From: Stereocaulon alpinum | Lineage: Eukaryota > Ascomycota > Lecanoromycetes > Lecanorales > Stereocaulaceae | Direction of reading: 5' to 3' | Length of the DNA stretch: 64,000 bases | Assembly: GCA_018257865.1 (NCBI GenBank) | Contig: JAEUBA010000017.1 | Location: forward strand, 248,001-312,000 | Shown: positions 9,929-21,924 of the stretch, one piece after another | Numbering within the stretch: position 1 is the stretch's first letter | How the letters are laid out: the number at the start of each line of letters is the position of its first letter | The notes under the pieces: model-generated | What the model saw: the letters and a program-made list of their open reading frames with translations, nothing else | Database searches by the model: none | What the model was told of the DNA's origin: nothing | Made by a program: the position numbers and the translations under genes

Positions 9929-11880
9929 GTAGACTGCGCTGACTACTCCCTATAGGTAAGATAACCTCTTACCAGCCTCCCGTCCTCCTTCTATATACTA
10001 TCCTACGTCTGCGAGTAGCTGGGCGGGTTGCGATTCTACCCCGCTATTATATAGTCTAAGTCTCCGCCCCAGCTAGCGGTAGGGAAGGCCCGCCTATAAT
10101 ATATACCGATAAGTATATATATACGTATTGCTATAGGAGTCCTTATATATTACTAGCGCCTTAGTTAAAGTACTACTAAGCGAGTACTTAGTAATCTACC
10201 CCGCTATTATATAGTCTCCGCCTTAGCTAGCGGTAGGCAAGGCCCGCCTATAATATATACTAATAAGTATATATATACGTATTACTATAGAGGTCCTTAT
10301 ACTTTACTAGCGCCTTAGTTAGTAGCTAAGATATAGCTAAGTACTACGTAGTAAGTACTTAGTAATCTATACCGCTATTAAGTATATATAGAAATATAGG
10401 TTACGGAGGGCCTATAGTTAATAGCAGTAGACTTAGTAGCAGCGGTATCAGCCTAGCCGTATTAGAAACACCTAAGTAGCTAGAGACTATATAGAGTAAT
10501 ACTATATAGGAAGGATTAGTTAATTAGTTAGATAATTCTATTATTAGAAAAGTAGGCGTATTCTATACTACTCCTTAATATATACTACTTTACTACCTGC
10601 AAGTTAATATTTATAACTTCAAAAAATATTAATAATAATAATACGGTCGGCAGTAATCTTTCTTATAATAATAGAATATCGCGACTTTCGGAGCAATTCC
10701 GCCTTTACAGCTAATTAGATTGCCCCTATACTTCTCCCCCCCTAATAGTACGCTTTTCGGCCTAGCGCCTTTAACTACCAAAAGTTAAATCTGCTTTATA
10801 ACTTCTTCGCAGTAATACCTCGCGCTATATACGTTATATAGTATTAAGATAACTTTATAAGTTTTAAAGTCAGCTATTAGATTACTTACGTATTAAGAAT
10901 TATTAGAATCAGCCTATTTACGTAATAGTTATAAGTAAAAGAAGTGTTATTGCTATATTTTATAGGCACCGCTCGCTAGTAATTACTAAGCTTAATACTT
11001 AACGCCCCTTCTTAAAAAAACTTAGGTAACTCCTATATTTACTACTGCTCTATTATCTTACTATAGTATAGCCCTACGACCTTAAAACGTCTTCACTAGT
11101 ACCGGTGGTATATATAACGAGGTATATATTATAAGTAATTAAGCTCTAAAGCCTTAGGTATATATATATATCGATTCTATATCTACTAAGTAATCTACGC
11201 GTCTAGTTAATTAAAAGCGGCAGAATTCGTCTATACTACTTAGAGACCTCCTAAATAATACTATTAACCGCAGAATATAAGGTTAAGGTAGGGGGAAACG
11301 CGCTAGGACCGCTTAAAGCGCTAGGAACCTTAATATTACTACTATAAGTTAGTAGGTATAAATTTATAATATATAGAGAAGGCTGATTATTCGACCGTAG
11401 TAGTAGAACGCCTATCTATAGCCTTACCCTACCTAATTAGATATCGCCTATTAACGGCCTCGCCCTACCTAATTAGATATCTAACTAGTTATCTAAGTAG
11501 TTATACTGCCCCGTAATCTAGAGGATTTAAGTCTACCTAAGTACTAAGATTCTTCTTTTAAAGAGGAAGTACCCCCGCTAGAACTATAATATAACCTCCG
11601 CTAGTAATAGAGATACGCCCTATAGGTATAGGAGAATAGCGAGGAATATATACTACGTTAATAGCGTCGCCGTCGACCGTATTAGTACTATAATACTATA
11701 GATAAGGGTAGTAGAACCTTACCTAGTATATATCTATATACTCAGCTACCGTAAGTATATATTAATCTCCTAGAGTATATTATATTACTATAGTTCTTTA
11801 ATCTAACTAATAAATATCCTTATTACTATACCTTCTCTTTTAAGGGTGAGCGTCTTTCTACTAAATAGTAGTAGTACTAT
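9929..11880. other. Unassigned RIP-degraded interval
   Basis: AT-rich and stop-filled in all frames. It holds the tandem duplication at 10037-10368 and otherwise no recognised domain. It may include the 5' non-coding part of the Helitron or the left arm of the outer element. Confidence 0.4.
10037..10368. repeat. Tandem duplication (~160-172 bp), two copies plus a partial third
   Basis: The segment starting TACCCCGCTATTATATAG occurs at 10037-10196 and 10197-10368, each ending in AGTACTTAGTAATCT. A truncated ACCGCTATTAAG follows. The copies differ by indels and RIP-type transitions. Confidence 0.8.
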
Positions 11881-11899
11881 TAGAATAGTATAATTAATA

Positions 11900-14800
11900 T
11901 CTAGGTACCTAACTCCCCTAACTTCGAATTCCTTAAACAACTACCCGAAGGTAACCCTAAGCGTCGAGTTCTCGTATTAAATAAGCTATTTTATAAGGTA
12001 GAATATATATTAGATAGTTAGGACTATATCCTAGACCCTTATCAGCTAGGGTAGTATAAGATAAAACAGACTACCCGTAGTACTATATTTATTAAGAGAG
12101 CCTTAAACTATAATAACCTACTTTCTTTTACTAGTAAGGGCGTAGATAAGATAGATTATTAGGTTAAGCAGACTATATATAAGATCTAAGGGGAGATATA
12201 TTACGCTATTAGTCTACTTTTACCTAAAGAAGGCGTTACTAAGAGATATACTTAGTACTACTTTATTAATAATAGCTAGGATTAAGTAGATACCTATATA
12301 ATATATACTAAGTAGGTTAAAAGATCTATTAATATAGATATAGTACTTCTTCTTTAGTAACTCCTTTAAGATATTAACCCCTATATATAGAGCTTTAAGA
12401 CTTGCCGGGAACGCTTATTAGATAATAAGGTAAAATACCCTCTATAGACTATAAACGTCCGTATTATATAATATAACCCTAGGCGTGCTAATCGCAGTAT
12501 ATATAATTACCCTATATCTAGTAAGGTGGCCTGTGTTATAATTACTCCTCCCGACGGCGCGAAGGGACGTATTATATAAGATATTCGTATTAAAGTTAAG
12601 GGTAGGGGCCTTATAAGGGTCCCTAAATAGCACTTATCCTATATACCCCTACAGTATATCCTACCTTTCCCTTATAGGGAATAGAGCTAGCATAATAGTC
12701 TGCTGCTACGGGGATATAATAAGCTCCTAGAAGGATATCTCCTTACTACTTATAGGTTAAATATAAGGTAGGGAACTACTTAGTACTATAGTATATATTA
12801 AGACCCCGACCGGCCTAAGTATAGTAATAAGGAGGAAGAGCCTAAAAGAGATAAAGCTGTACTAAGAGGTTATAGAGGGTCTATATAGATTACTAGGAGT
12901 TAGATCTATCGCTATTAGCTATAGATAAGCCTAATTTATATCTTTTAAATATCTACCCTTATATTAGTAAGATTATCTTTTCTAGTACTTTATATCTTTA
13001 TATAGGATATTACGATCTTCTATTATTTTTCTTCTAAAAAGCGCCGCCCCCCTTCTATACTATCTTAGTAATACCCCTATAAGTACTAGATATATAGCGC
13101 TTTATTATAGTAGCTATAGATATCGCCGTCGATAATTATAGAAGATATCTATTAGCCGGTATAAGTAAGCTAGATATAGAGAAGAATTTCGTTCTAAATA
13201 TAATTTTTATAGAACTATTAATTGATTGATTGGTTTATACGCCTATTCTAGTATCTATATATACTAATGAGGGTGTTCTATTACATTATTTGTGAAACTA
13301 GTAGATAGTACACGTAGTGTGCCTTTCCTAGCTGCAAGAGAAACTATAGCATAGTGCCTAGATAAAAACTCCTGCTTATCCTTAATGATATAATTGCTTT
13401 TAGTCTGGGGATCACACCCTAGGCCTCCTTAATACCGGTAACTCTTAACTGTATTCTTTAATATTATACTGAGCGCTCTATAACATTATTTCTAATACTA
13501 ACTGTAACACACGCCCTTTGTACTATACTCAGCTCTTAAGGACCCTGCTATATTCTTCTATATCCTTCGACTTTATTATAGCGCTGAGCGCCCTGTAACT
13601 TTCTTTAACCTTTGCTGTGTTGATACAGGGGGGGGGGAGGAGGGGGTGTATAGCCGTCCTGTAAGGGTTCGAGTTATTAGCGCTGATTAGTAGTGTTTAT
13701 TAGTATCCGTAGTAGTACCGGATTTAGCTGTTCGGTGGTTTGCTAGTTGAGGATGCGAGAAAGGGGGGAAGCTATATACACCGCCTAGGAGGCCTATACT
13801 TATATGAAGAATTAGATGGTATAATATCCCGCTGGTCGTATTAGATAGTACTTACTTCTATCCTTATATACTTTGCTTCAGGGGGGAGCTAACCCTTCAG
13901 CTTGCAATTATAGTTATACGGCGCCGCTTATACTAAAGGCTCGCCTAGCTACTTAGATAGGGGCCGTCCTTTTCTAAAATACGCCTTCTAATTTATAACT
14001 TAGTATGTCCTTCTCTTAGTCCTATATACCTATAACCCTAGCCTTCCCCTAGGATAGACTGCGCGTTAGTCTTAACCGGTAGATACGTATCGAGCGCACG
14101 TAGATATTAGATTTTTTAAATTAACGGCTGGGTAGGTATTGCCTGTGCTCTTTACTTATCGGGCTGAGATACTATACCTAATACCAATTCTTGCTGTCTA
14201 GTCTCGATCGTAGGGGAGGTATAATAGTCGTGGTAGAGTTGGGGTAGGTGTTATCGCGTTGCCCGAAAAACTCTGTACGGAGTTCTCAGTAACCACGCGA
14301 CGTCTTAACATCGTTCAACCTGCAATGTATTAGGGGAGATATCTCGGCTCTGAATAGGTATTCAGGTTCGTAGCTAGCACCGCGTACAGGTGTGTCTCCA
14401 TCGCTGGCCGAACTATTAATATATTACTTAAAACGGCACTAAAATAATCGACTACTAGAGAGTATATATTATATTTTCCGTATTTTTGAGTTTTTAAAAT
14501 AAGATTTCCCTGCGGGGTAGGCCTTATAAGATTTAATATTTTAAAGAATTCTTCTGCTAATACTATAATAGCACTATAATAGTAGATTCTCTTAATTACT
14601 CTATTCTAAGCGTCTCCTTAGCTACTTCGTTACTAACGCTTACGCTACTATTAAATAGAATAACCTAAATTGGTATATTAAGTATTAGTATAAAATTCGG
14701 GTACTTAGCTATAAAGGCTTAATCGATTAACTATATAACGATCTAAATCTAGGGCTTAGCGATCTTAGTAGTAAGGTTACTATTCTACTATCTAGTATAG

Positions 14801-17800
14801 CTAGTAGCCCTAGAGCTATAAAGGCAGATATAGAGGACGCTTTAATAGTAGTATAGTATTAAGGTAATCCTACCTTCTTTATAACTTTTATATATAACCC
14901 GAATTAGGCTAACGTCCGCCGTTCTATTCGACCTAGTTTATCGACGACGGAGGTCTATAATATATAGGTATAGGTTTTTAATATAAAGCTTTAGGAGCTT
15001 CTTAAGGATCTTTTTAAGAGATATATTTTAGGCGTCTATATTAGTTATTACTATATAGTTAAATTTTAAAAGCGAGGTCTACCGCACGCCTATATCCTTC
15101 TTATTATTTATAAGGAGGATAAAATTAGATATATCTCTTAGATTAATAACGCTGTCTAAGCTGTTATTCCTAATAAGACGAAGGACCTAGTGCTCTATAA
15201 GTTAGTAACTACTTATATAATCTATTACCGTTACTCAGCCTCCGATATCTGCTGGGATAAAGAGAAGAACTAGTACTCTAAGTTCTTCCCTAAGGATATT
15301 TATAATAAGTTATTATTCGATCCTAAGGGAGTATACCTATATTATCGACGCCTGTATATAGAGCCTACCCTAGAGGGCTATACTAACTAATAGGTTATTC
15401 CTTATAACCCCTAGCTTCTAAAGAAGTACTATGTTTATCTAAATATTAAGATCTACGCCTCTATTAAGTCTGTATTTTACTTATTTAAGTACGTCTATAA
15501 GGGTCTAGACTAGGCAAATATTTCGGTTACTTAATTAATAATAATACCTTAGGGGAACCCTATACCGCTAGGGTAGTAACGGCTAGAGCCTCTATTAGTT
15601 AATAAGGTTACTAAATTCTATAAAAGTTATTAGATAGGAAGCTCTAAAGCTTACTAGAAGATCTTTAGGTTTAGTATAAGGGGGATTAAGCCTTATATTA
15701 AACGGCTGTAGATTTATTTACCTAAGGAGTAGTAGATTAGTATTAATCTAGATAGGGATACTACTAAGACTATTCTTAATAAGGACTTATTATATAAGAT
15801 ATAGTTAACGGAGTTCTTTAAGATAAATTATCTTATAAAGGAAGCCTTAGAGAATAATCAGCCTCTGCTATTTAGGAGAAGGAACGGGTAACTATACCTT
15901 CTAGATATAAACCCCCTTAATTACCTATATAACGAATTTCCTATATATTTTATATAGGATAAGAGAAAACGGATATAGTATATTCGTAAAAAGGGGGAGG
16001 TAATTAGACGTATATATATAATTAGTCTTAAGTAGGGTAATTTATACTATTACTAACTCCTTCTTACCTACCGTCGGGGGGTAATATTATTTAATAATCT
16101 ATAGATTATTAATAGCGAGCTTCTAATATATAAAGTTACCTATATTTGACTTAGATTAGTAGAGAACGATAAGTACTGCGTTAAGGTACTAAAGGAAGTA
16201 AAGACTCTTTACTTACTAATAGTACTATAAGGTCTTTTTATAACTATTCTATTAGAACTATACCTAGAGGACCCTTTAGCACTTTAGGAGAAATTTAAAG
16301 TAAGGTATATATCTATTTTTATTACTATAGTAATTATTTTTCTATCTAAGTTAGACTATATTTAACTAAGTCGAACTATATTCTCTATCTAAGCTAGCCT
16401 ATATATTCTAATTATTAAAATAGTATATTAGACGACTATACCCGTATATTAAATAAATATTTCGCCTACTATATAGATATCCTCTAAGGCTATAAGGACG
16501 AACGTATATAAGACCTAGTATTTTAGGCTGAGTAATATACTTTATATTTAATTTTAGGCTAGTTAGACTACTAGTCTACTATTAAAAGTAGCCTTAGCCT
16601 AAAGCTATTTAACCTTCCGCCGGTCGTTATTCTATTCGATCTTCTATATAAATCGCGAATCCAGAACCGTCTACTCCGCGAGGAGATATCTTATAATATT
16701 ATACTAGAAGATATAGAAGTTAAATAGTAGAAGTTTAATACTAACTAACGCCTAGCAGCCGAAAAGATTATAGCTATAGTAGATAAGAATAATAATAATA
16801 AATTTAGTATAAGTATACTATTCTTTTTAAACGGCGCTGGCGGTACTAGGAAGACTATAGTCTAGAATACTATTCTAAAGAAGCTTTATTCTTAGAAGTA
16901 TATTACTTTAGCTATAGCCTCTTTAGGTATCGCTGCGACCTTATTAGATAGTAGACGTACTACCTATTCGCGATTTAAGATCCTATTAGATACTGAGAGT
17001 ACGTCTAGTTACGGTATTTAGAAAGGGACTAATCTCGTAGAGTTAATTAAGCGGGCTTATATTATTTTCTAAGACGAAGTACCTATATAGAGTCGTTTTA
17101 CTATTAAATATATTAGCCGTTCTTTATAGGATATTTGCGGTAATAACGGAGCTTACTTTAGTAGTAAGGTTATTTACTTTTACGGCGATTTCCGTTAGAC
17201 CTTACTAGTAGTCCTAGGGGGGACCGTAGGCGTTATTATTAATACCTATATCTAGAAGGCGGCGTTCTGGGATAAGGTAACTATTCTTCAGCTTACTACT
17301 AATATACGTCTAAGTAATAGAGGTCTTACTAAAGAAGGTAGGCGGCGAATAGTAGAATTTACTAAAGCTCTCCTATATATTAATAATAGTAAAGGTAATA
17401 TAGTCGACCTAATTACTAAGGATAAAAAGTCTCCCTAGAAATATAGATACTTACTAAGGAATACTATAGACGTACTAATTAATAAAATTTACCCCGCTAT
17501 TAGTAGAGATCTTCTAGACCGGCGCTATCTAACTAAACGAGTAATTCTAGCTATTATAAATAAGGATGTCTAGAAAGTTAATAACTATATTCTTAACTAT
17601 ATACGGGGCGACTACTATAAATACTAGAGTTTCGATTAAGCGGTGAACCCTAAGGAAAACGAGATATTCCCTAATAAGTACTAGAATAAATTCTATAAGC
17701 CCTTACTGCTACTATATAAGCTACGGTTAAAGGTAGGGACGCTAGTAATATTAATAAGGAACCTTAATATACCCCGTCTCTATAATAGGACCCGTATTTT

Positions 17801-18250
17801 ACTTACTAAATATAGGAGATACGTCCTTAAGGGTAATATTATAGGTAGGAGTTTCGATAGTAGCGAGGTAGTCTTATATAAGATCCCTTTATAGTCTAAG
17901 GATAGTAATAAGTATATCCCTACCCCGTTTACCCGTAAGCAGTTCCCTATACGCCCTACCTTCGTAATAACTATTAATAAGTCGCAGGGCTAGTTAATAA
18001 AGTATATAGGACTTAACCTACGGTCCCGTCTAGCATTCACCTATAGATAATTCTATATTAGTAACTCGCGCGTTACTATAGAGTCGAACCTATATGTAAT
18101 TAGTCCGGATTCGGACGAGTATGTTAGGTATAAGCTTATAAATAACCCGGTTTATAAGCAGGTGCTGCTATAGGTCTAGTGCTCGCAGGACGGTTACAGC
18201 TAGTAGGAGTTACTTAGGGGTTAGATTTTACTTAGTATAGAGGTCTAATA
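11900..18250 (+). pseudogene. Helitron Rep/helicase remnant, split by a ~1.2-kb island
   Basis: If TAA/TAG stops are read as mutated Gln/Trp codons, Helitron transposase motifs appear in order. The N-terminal Helitron region comes first (SSKVACVII, then SYIPLQYILPFPY, ~12500-12690). The block with RGLPHAYIL (15069-15095) leads into the Rep endonuclease part and GVYLYYRR. The PIF1-type helicase follows, with NGAGGTRKT (Walker A, 16830-16856), ASLGIAATLL, DEVP (Walker B, ~17070) and TINKSQG near 17970, then SRVT near 18070. The Walker A glycine before Lys reads Arg, a G-to-A change. Helitrons move by rolling-circle replication. The 5'-TC and 3'-CTRR-hairpin ends were not located. Interrupted at about 13205-14430. 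Non-functional. Confidence 0.75.
13205..14430. other. Low-RIP island interrupting the Helitron frame
   Basis: CpA and TpG reappear at normal-looking frequency, in contrast with both sides, and no reading frame is open. A G10 run with flanking purines lies at 13628-13650, directly followed by TGTATAGCC, as a polypurine tract would precede an LTR. Three loosely similar blocks (CTATTACATTATTT, CTATAACATTATTT and CTGTAACTTTCTTT) occur at ~13280, 13480 and 13590. Possibly a non-autonomous insertion too rare or too short to be RIP-mutated; no termini identified. Confidence 0.45.
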
Positions 18251-18514
18251 TAGCTATTACTTAGAATTAGAAGCCCGCTTAGACTATAAATAGAAAACTT
18301 TTTAAATCTACTTAGTAAATTTTATAAATCGAGTATTAAATAAGCGAGATATAGCCCGTTTAATTATTAATCTTCTATAAAGATTACGGGCACTAACTTG
18401 TAATAATATAATATATAAGCCCTAGATTAGACCCTAGAGTAGTACTATAATAGTATACTAAGGGTAAGTAGTCTTAGAGATATTCGATCGTACCCTACTA
18501 TCGCTATTATACCT

Positions 18515-19260
18515 AATATTACAGCTTCTTCTTCTTATTCTTACGCGTACCAGTCTTCGACTTAGTAGGATTAATAGTAGAGGATAGCGAATAAGGACGC
18601 TTCTTACCTTATAATACTATTAGTATATTAATTATATTATTATTAGTATTCTTTATATAATTAGCGATATTTATATAGTTTTAAGGAAGTAACTTACCTT
18701 AAGAGATTTAAGACTACTAAACTTCTCTATAACCTATACTATAGGGTCTTCTTTCTTAACTTCTTCTTCTTCCTTAACCTTCTACTTTCCTTTCCCTTTT
18801 AGTTACGGAGTTATAGGTATCTTAGAGATCTTCGCTACTAAAACCTTCGCTGCTATATACTTCTTAGGAGCCTCTACCGGAATATATCTTTACCTCTCCG
18901 CCTTATATTCTTCTTCCTCCGCTGCCTCTACCGCCTTAGGGTTATCTTTAGCTATCTTATAGATTAAGTATAGCTCTTTCTCCTTAGCTCTATTAAGCCT
19001 AATACGTAGTATAAAGTTATATACCTATACTAGAGAATTAGCCGTATCTCCTATTATTACTAGTATATTATATAAACTACTACCTTAAATCCTAGGAGAG
19101 ATCTAGACCCTATTAACCCCTACTACGTTATTAAAGATAAGCTTAGCGCCAGCTCTATAATCAGGGAAAAGGGTATCGCGAATCTAATCCTCTAAAGAAT
19201 TAATCTTCGTATTAAAGATAGTATAAAGTATAATTCCTAAATATATTAGCTAGGACTATA
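18515..19260 (-). pseudogene. RIP-degraded unknown protein with Lys-rich C terminus
   Basis: Not recognised. On the minus strand, frames run from about 19260 down to a natural-looking end near 18515 with KSKTGTRKNKKKKL, a possible nuclear localisation tail. An acidic run (VEAAEEEEYKAER) lies near 18900, and another acidic/basic run (VKEEEEVKKED) near 18750. A GTAAGT donor-like site near 18700 suggests introns. It lies downstream of the Helitron helicase in opposite orientation. It could belong to the outer element, the Helitron or a further insertion. Confidence 0.35.
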
Positions 19261-20860
19261 TAATATAATATTATATTATACTAACTATATTAGCGATTAT
19301 TAATATAGGTCCTCTAGTAATCGTTAGTAATAGTACGGAGATAATATTACTAGTAAGGAATAATAGATATAAGCTATTTCTCAGCTACTATCCTACTTCT
19401 AGGGTAGGTAGATTTAGGGATAGGATATAGGCTTAAGGAGGAGGAGGACGTATATACTACGCTATTACTAGTATAGGGGCGCGAAGTTATAGCGCTATAA
19501 GTCTAATTTATTAAAGCGGTACGTCTTAATACTATAAGTATTACACCCTTATATAGAAGGCGTGGTTCCTAGAAATAATTAGTAAAAAATATATATAAGT
19601 AGGACTTACTTACCTTACCTCCTTAACTCTCTCTAATATAGTTATCCTTAGAACTAATATATAAATAATTACTACCGCAACCTTTACTAGGTTTTACTAT
19701 AGTAAAGTAGTCTTTTCTACCTCTCTCTAAGCAAAACCGTCCTAGTAGAGATAATATTATAATAGGCGTGTAATAGAATTTATTACCGGTAGTTAAGGAA
19801 GGATCTAGGGGTTATTACTTAAGGAATAATCTAGGGGAATTACCTAGTATTTTAAGTATAATTTAGGATAGCGGTATATCTTAGATACAGTCGAATTTCT
19901 ACTGCAGAGTACTTAAAGGAGATATTTCTAGCGGAGAATAGTACGCCCCTAATTCTATATAGATCTTCTTAAAACTTTAGATAATAACCGTAGTTATAGT
20001 ACTTTAGATCGTATTAGAATTATATAGATAGGGAGGAAGTAGGGGGAGAGCTTAATATAGTTAAAAACCGTCGTATTATCCGTCCTAAGCACCTATACTA
20101 ACGCTAGTATATAGAAACCTTTAGGAGTAGAGAACTTAACGAATATTTAAGGTATTTTTAATATTTTTAATTCTAAATTATTATTTTAATACCTCTCTTT
20201 AAGAAACTAGTACTAATATATAAATCCGTTTAGTAGTTATTAATCTCTTCTATATTAAAGATATTAGTTTAAACTTAGAGGTATATAGGGAAGAAAACCC
20301 TGCAGCGGACGCTAACGAATACTAAGAGAGGGGTCTAAAACTTATAACCGCTATAACTTTTATAATACCTAATCAATTTTCTTTAAAAAAGTAGTAGTAA
20401 GCAGCCTAAACTAAGCTCTTTTAAGATTATTAAGTACGCTAGAGATACGAGGTATTATTAATAGTTTTTAGTGCTAGGAGAGATATAGTATAAGTAGGGC
20501 TGAGTATTAATAGGTACTCCCGTAGTTAATAACGCTAGTAGTTAGGTGCGCTGTAAGGGTCAGCCCGCCTACTTCGCCTGCTAAGCTAAGAAATCGAAAA
20601 TAGTACCTTACTAACAGTAAGGTCTAGAGATAATACTATAATATCCCTATATATTAAAAATATATAGGGACCTTAAGAAGGGTCCCTATAAGAAGGGTAA
20701 GAAAGGAAATAAGGATATCTTATTAATCTATTATATATAATTAGTTAATTAGTCGTTTGGAAATATACTATTTTTTCGTTACTTAATATAATTACTTAAG
20801 GTAATTACGTAAGTAATATAGCCAAAAAAATTAATTACGATACTTTTTAAATCTAATACT
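19260..20860. other. Unassigned RIP-degraded interval
   Basis: Stop-filled, AT-rich; no domain recognised on either strand. A short perfect palindrome, CCCTATATATT/AATATATAGGG, lies near 20645-20675. Confidence 0.35.
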
Positions 20861-21562
20861 TTATTTAAGTATATCTTAGAGAGCCTCCTTACCCCCCGCC
20901 GCCTTAAAATCCGCCGCCTCTAAATAGATCTTATTATTAGACTTAGGCCTAAGCTTATTATCTAGCTAATCCTAAAATATATTAGGCTCCTTATTCCTAT
21001 AAGCGTTCTAAAACGCGTTTATTACTATCTAAGAAGGTCGCTACCGCCCTACTTTAGTAGGGGTCTTTATACTAGTAAGGATTAGTTCTATACCTAAGAT
21101 AATATATTAGCGGATTACCTCCCTAAGCTTTATATAGACGGGACTATATAGTCGCTACCCTATTCTAGTAGTAAGGATATCGGAAGCCTTTAGCGTATCT
21201 AAGTTATATCTAAGCTTTAGAGCTTTTTAGTAGTACTACTCCTTAGTTACTAGTAGTAAATATTCGTCTATATTATAGGCTTATAATTCCGCCCTTAGCT
21301 TTTTAATAAGCTTTAGATTAGGTATACTAGTATACTTCTCTACTAGCGGTTTAGGAAATTTATAAAGATACTAAGATTTACCGGAGACTATATATAGATA
21401 ATTCTTCTAAGTACGAATCTTATAAGTATTCTAGTTCTCTATAAATTTATAGGCTTCTTTACGAATTAAGCGTATATAGACGGCGTAGTAAGCTAGTTAA
21501 TTATAAAGCCTATTATATTAATAGTATCCTTCTTCTTACGCGATATTAAAAAAGAGTACTTA

Positions 21563-21567
21563 GTAGT
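21563..21567. repeat. Target-site duplication of the Ty3/gypsy element (GTAGT)
   Basis: GTAGT at 21563-21567 and again at 27652-27656, directly outside the LTRs. Confidence 0.85.
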
Positions 21568-21924
21568 TATAACGGGGTGGTTTAACTCCTGCGGGTAAAT
21601 CACATAGTATATTAAGTACTAGAAGGTAATAGAGATAGATAGTTATTAAATTATCTTCAGCTAAGACTCCTCTCTATTATATAAGTTAAATATAAGGAGA
21701 TAAGAAAATATTCTGCTAAAGGAAAACCCTTCCTTATATATTTACCTTAATTATACTAAGCCCTAATATAATCTAGGTAATCTAGCCCTATATCTACTAT
21801 ATTACTCTATAATCTACCTAATATACTCTAGATTACCTATATTACTAAGTCCTTTCCTAAGTATCCTTTACCTACTAACCCTATTATATACCTTACCCGT
21901 AACCTTGCGGGGTTACCCGTAATA
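21568..21924 (-). repeat. 3' LTR (left), strongly RIP-mutated
   Basis: Starts TATAACGGGG and ends GTAATA, the RIP-converted forms of TGTAACGGGG and GTAACA. Differences from the right LTR are almost all C-to-T or G-to-A. Confidence 0.9.

Noticed and set aside
12442..12633. 63-codon minus-strand frame in the block
   Set aside because: Shadow of the Helitron N-terminal region on the plus strand.
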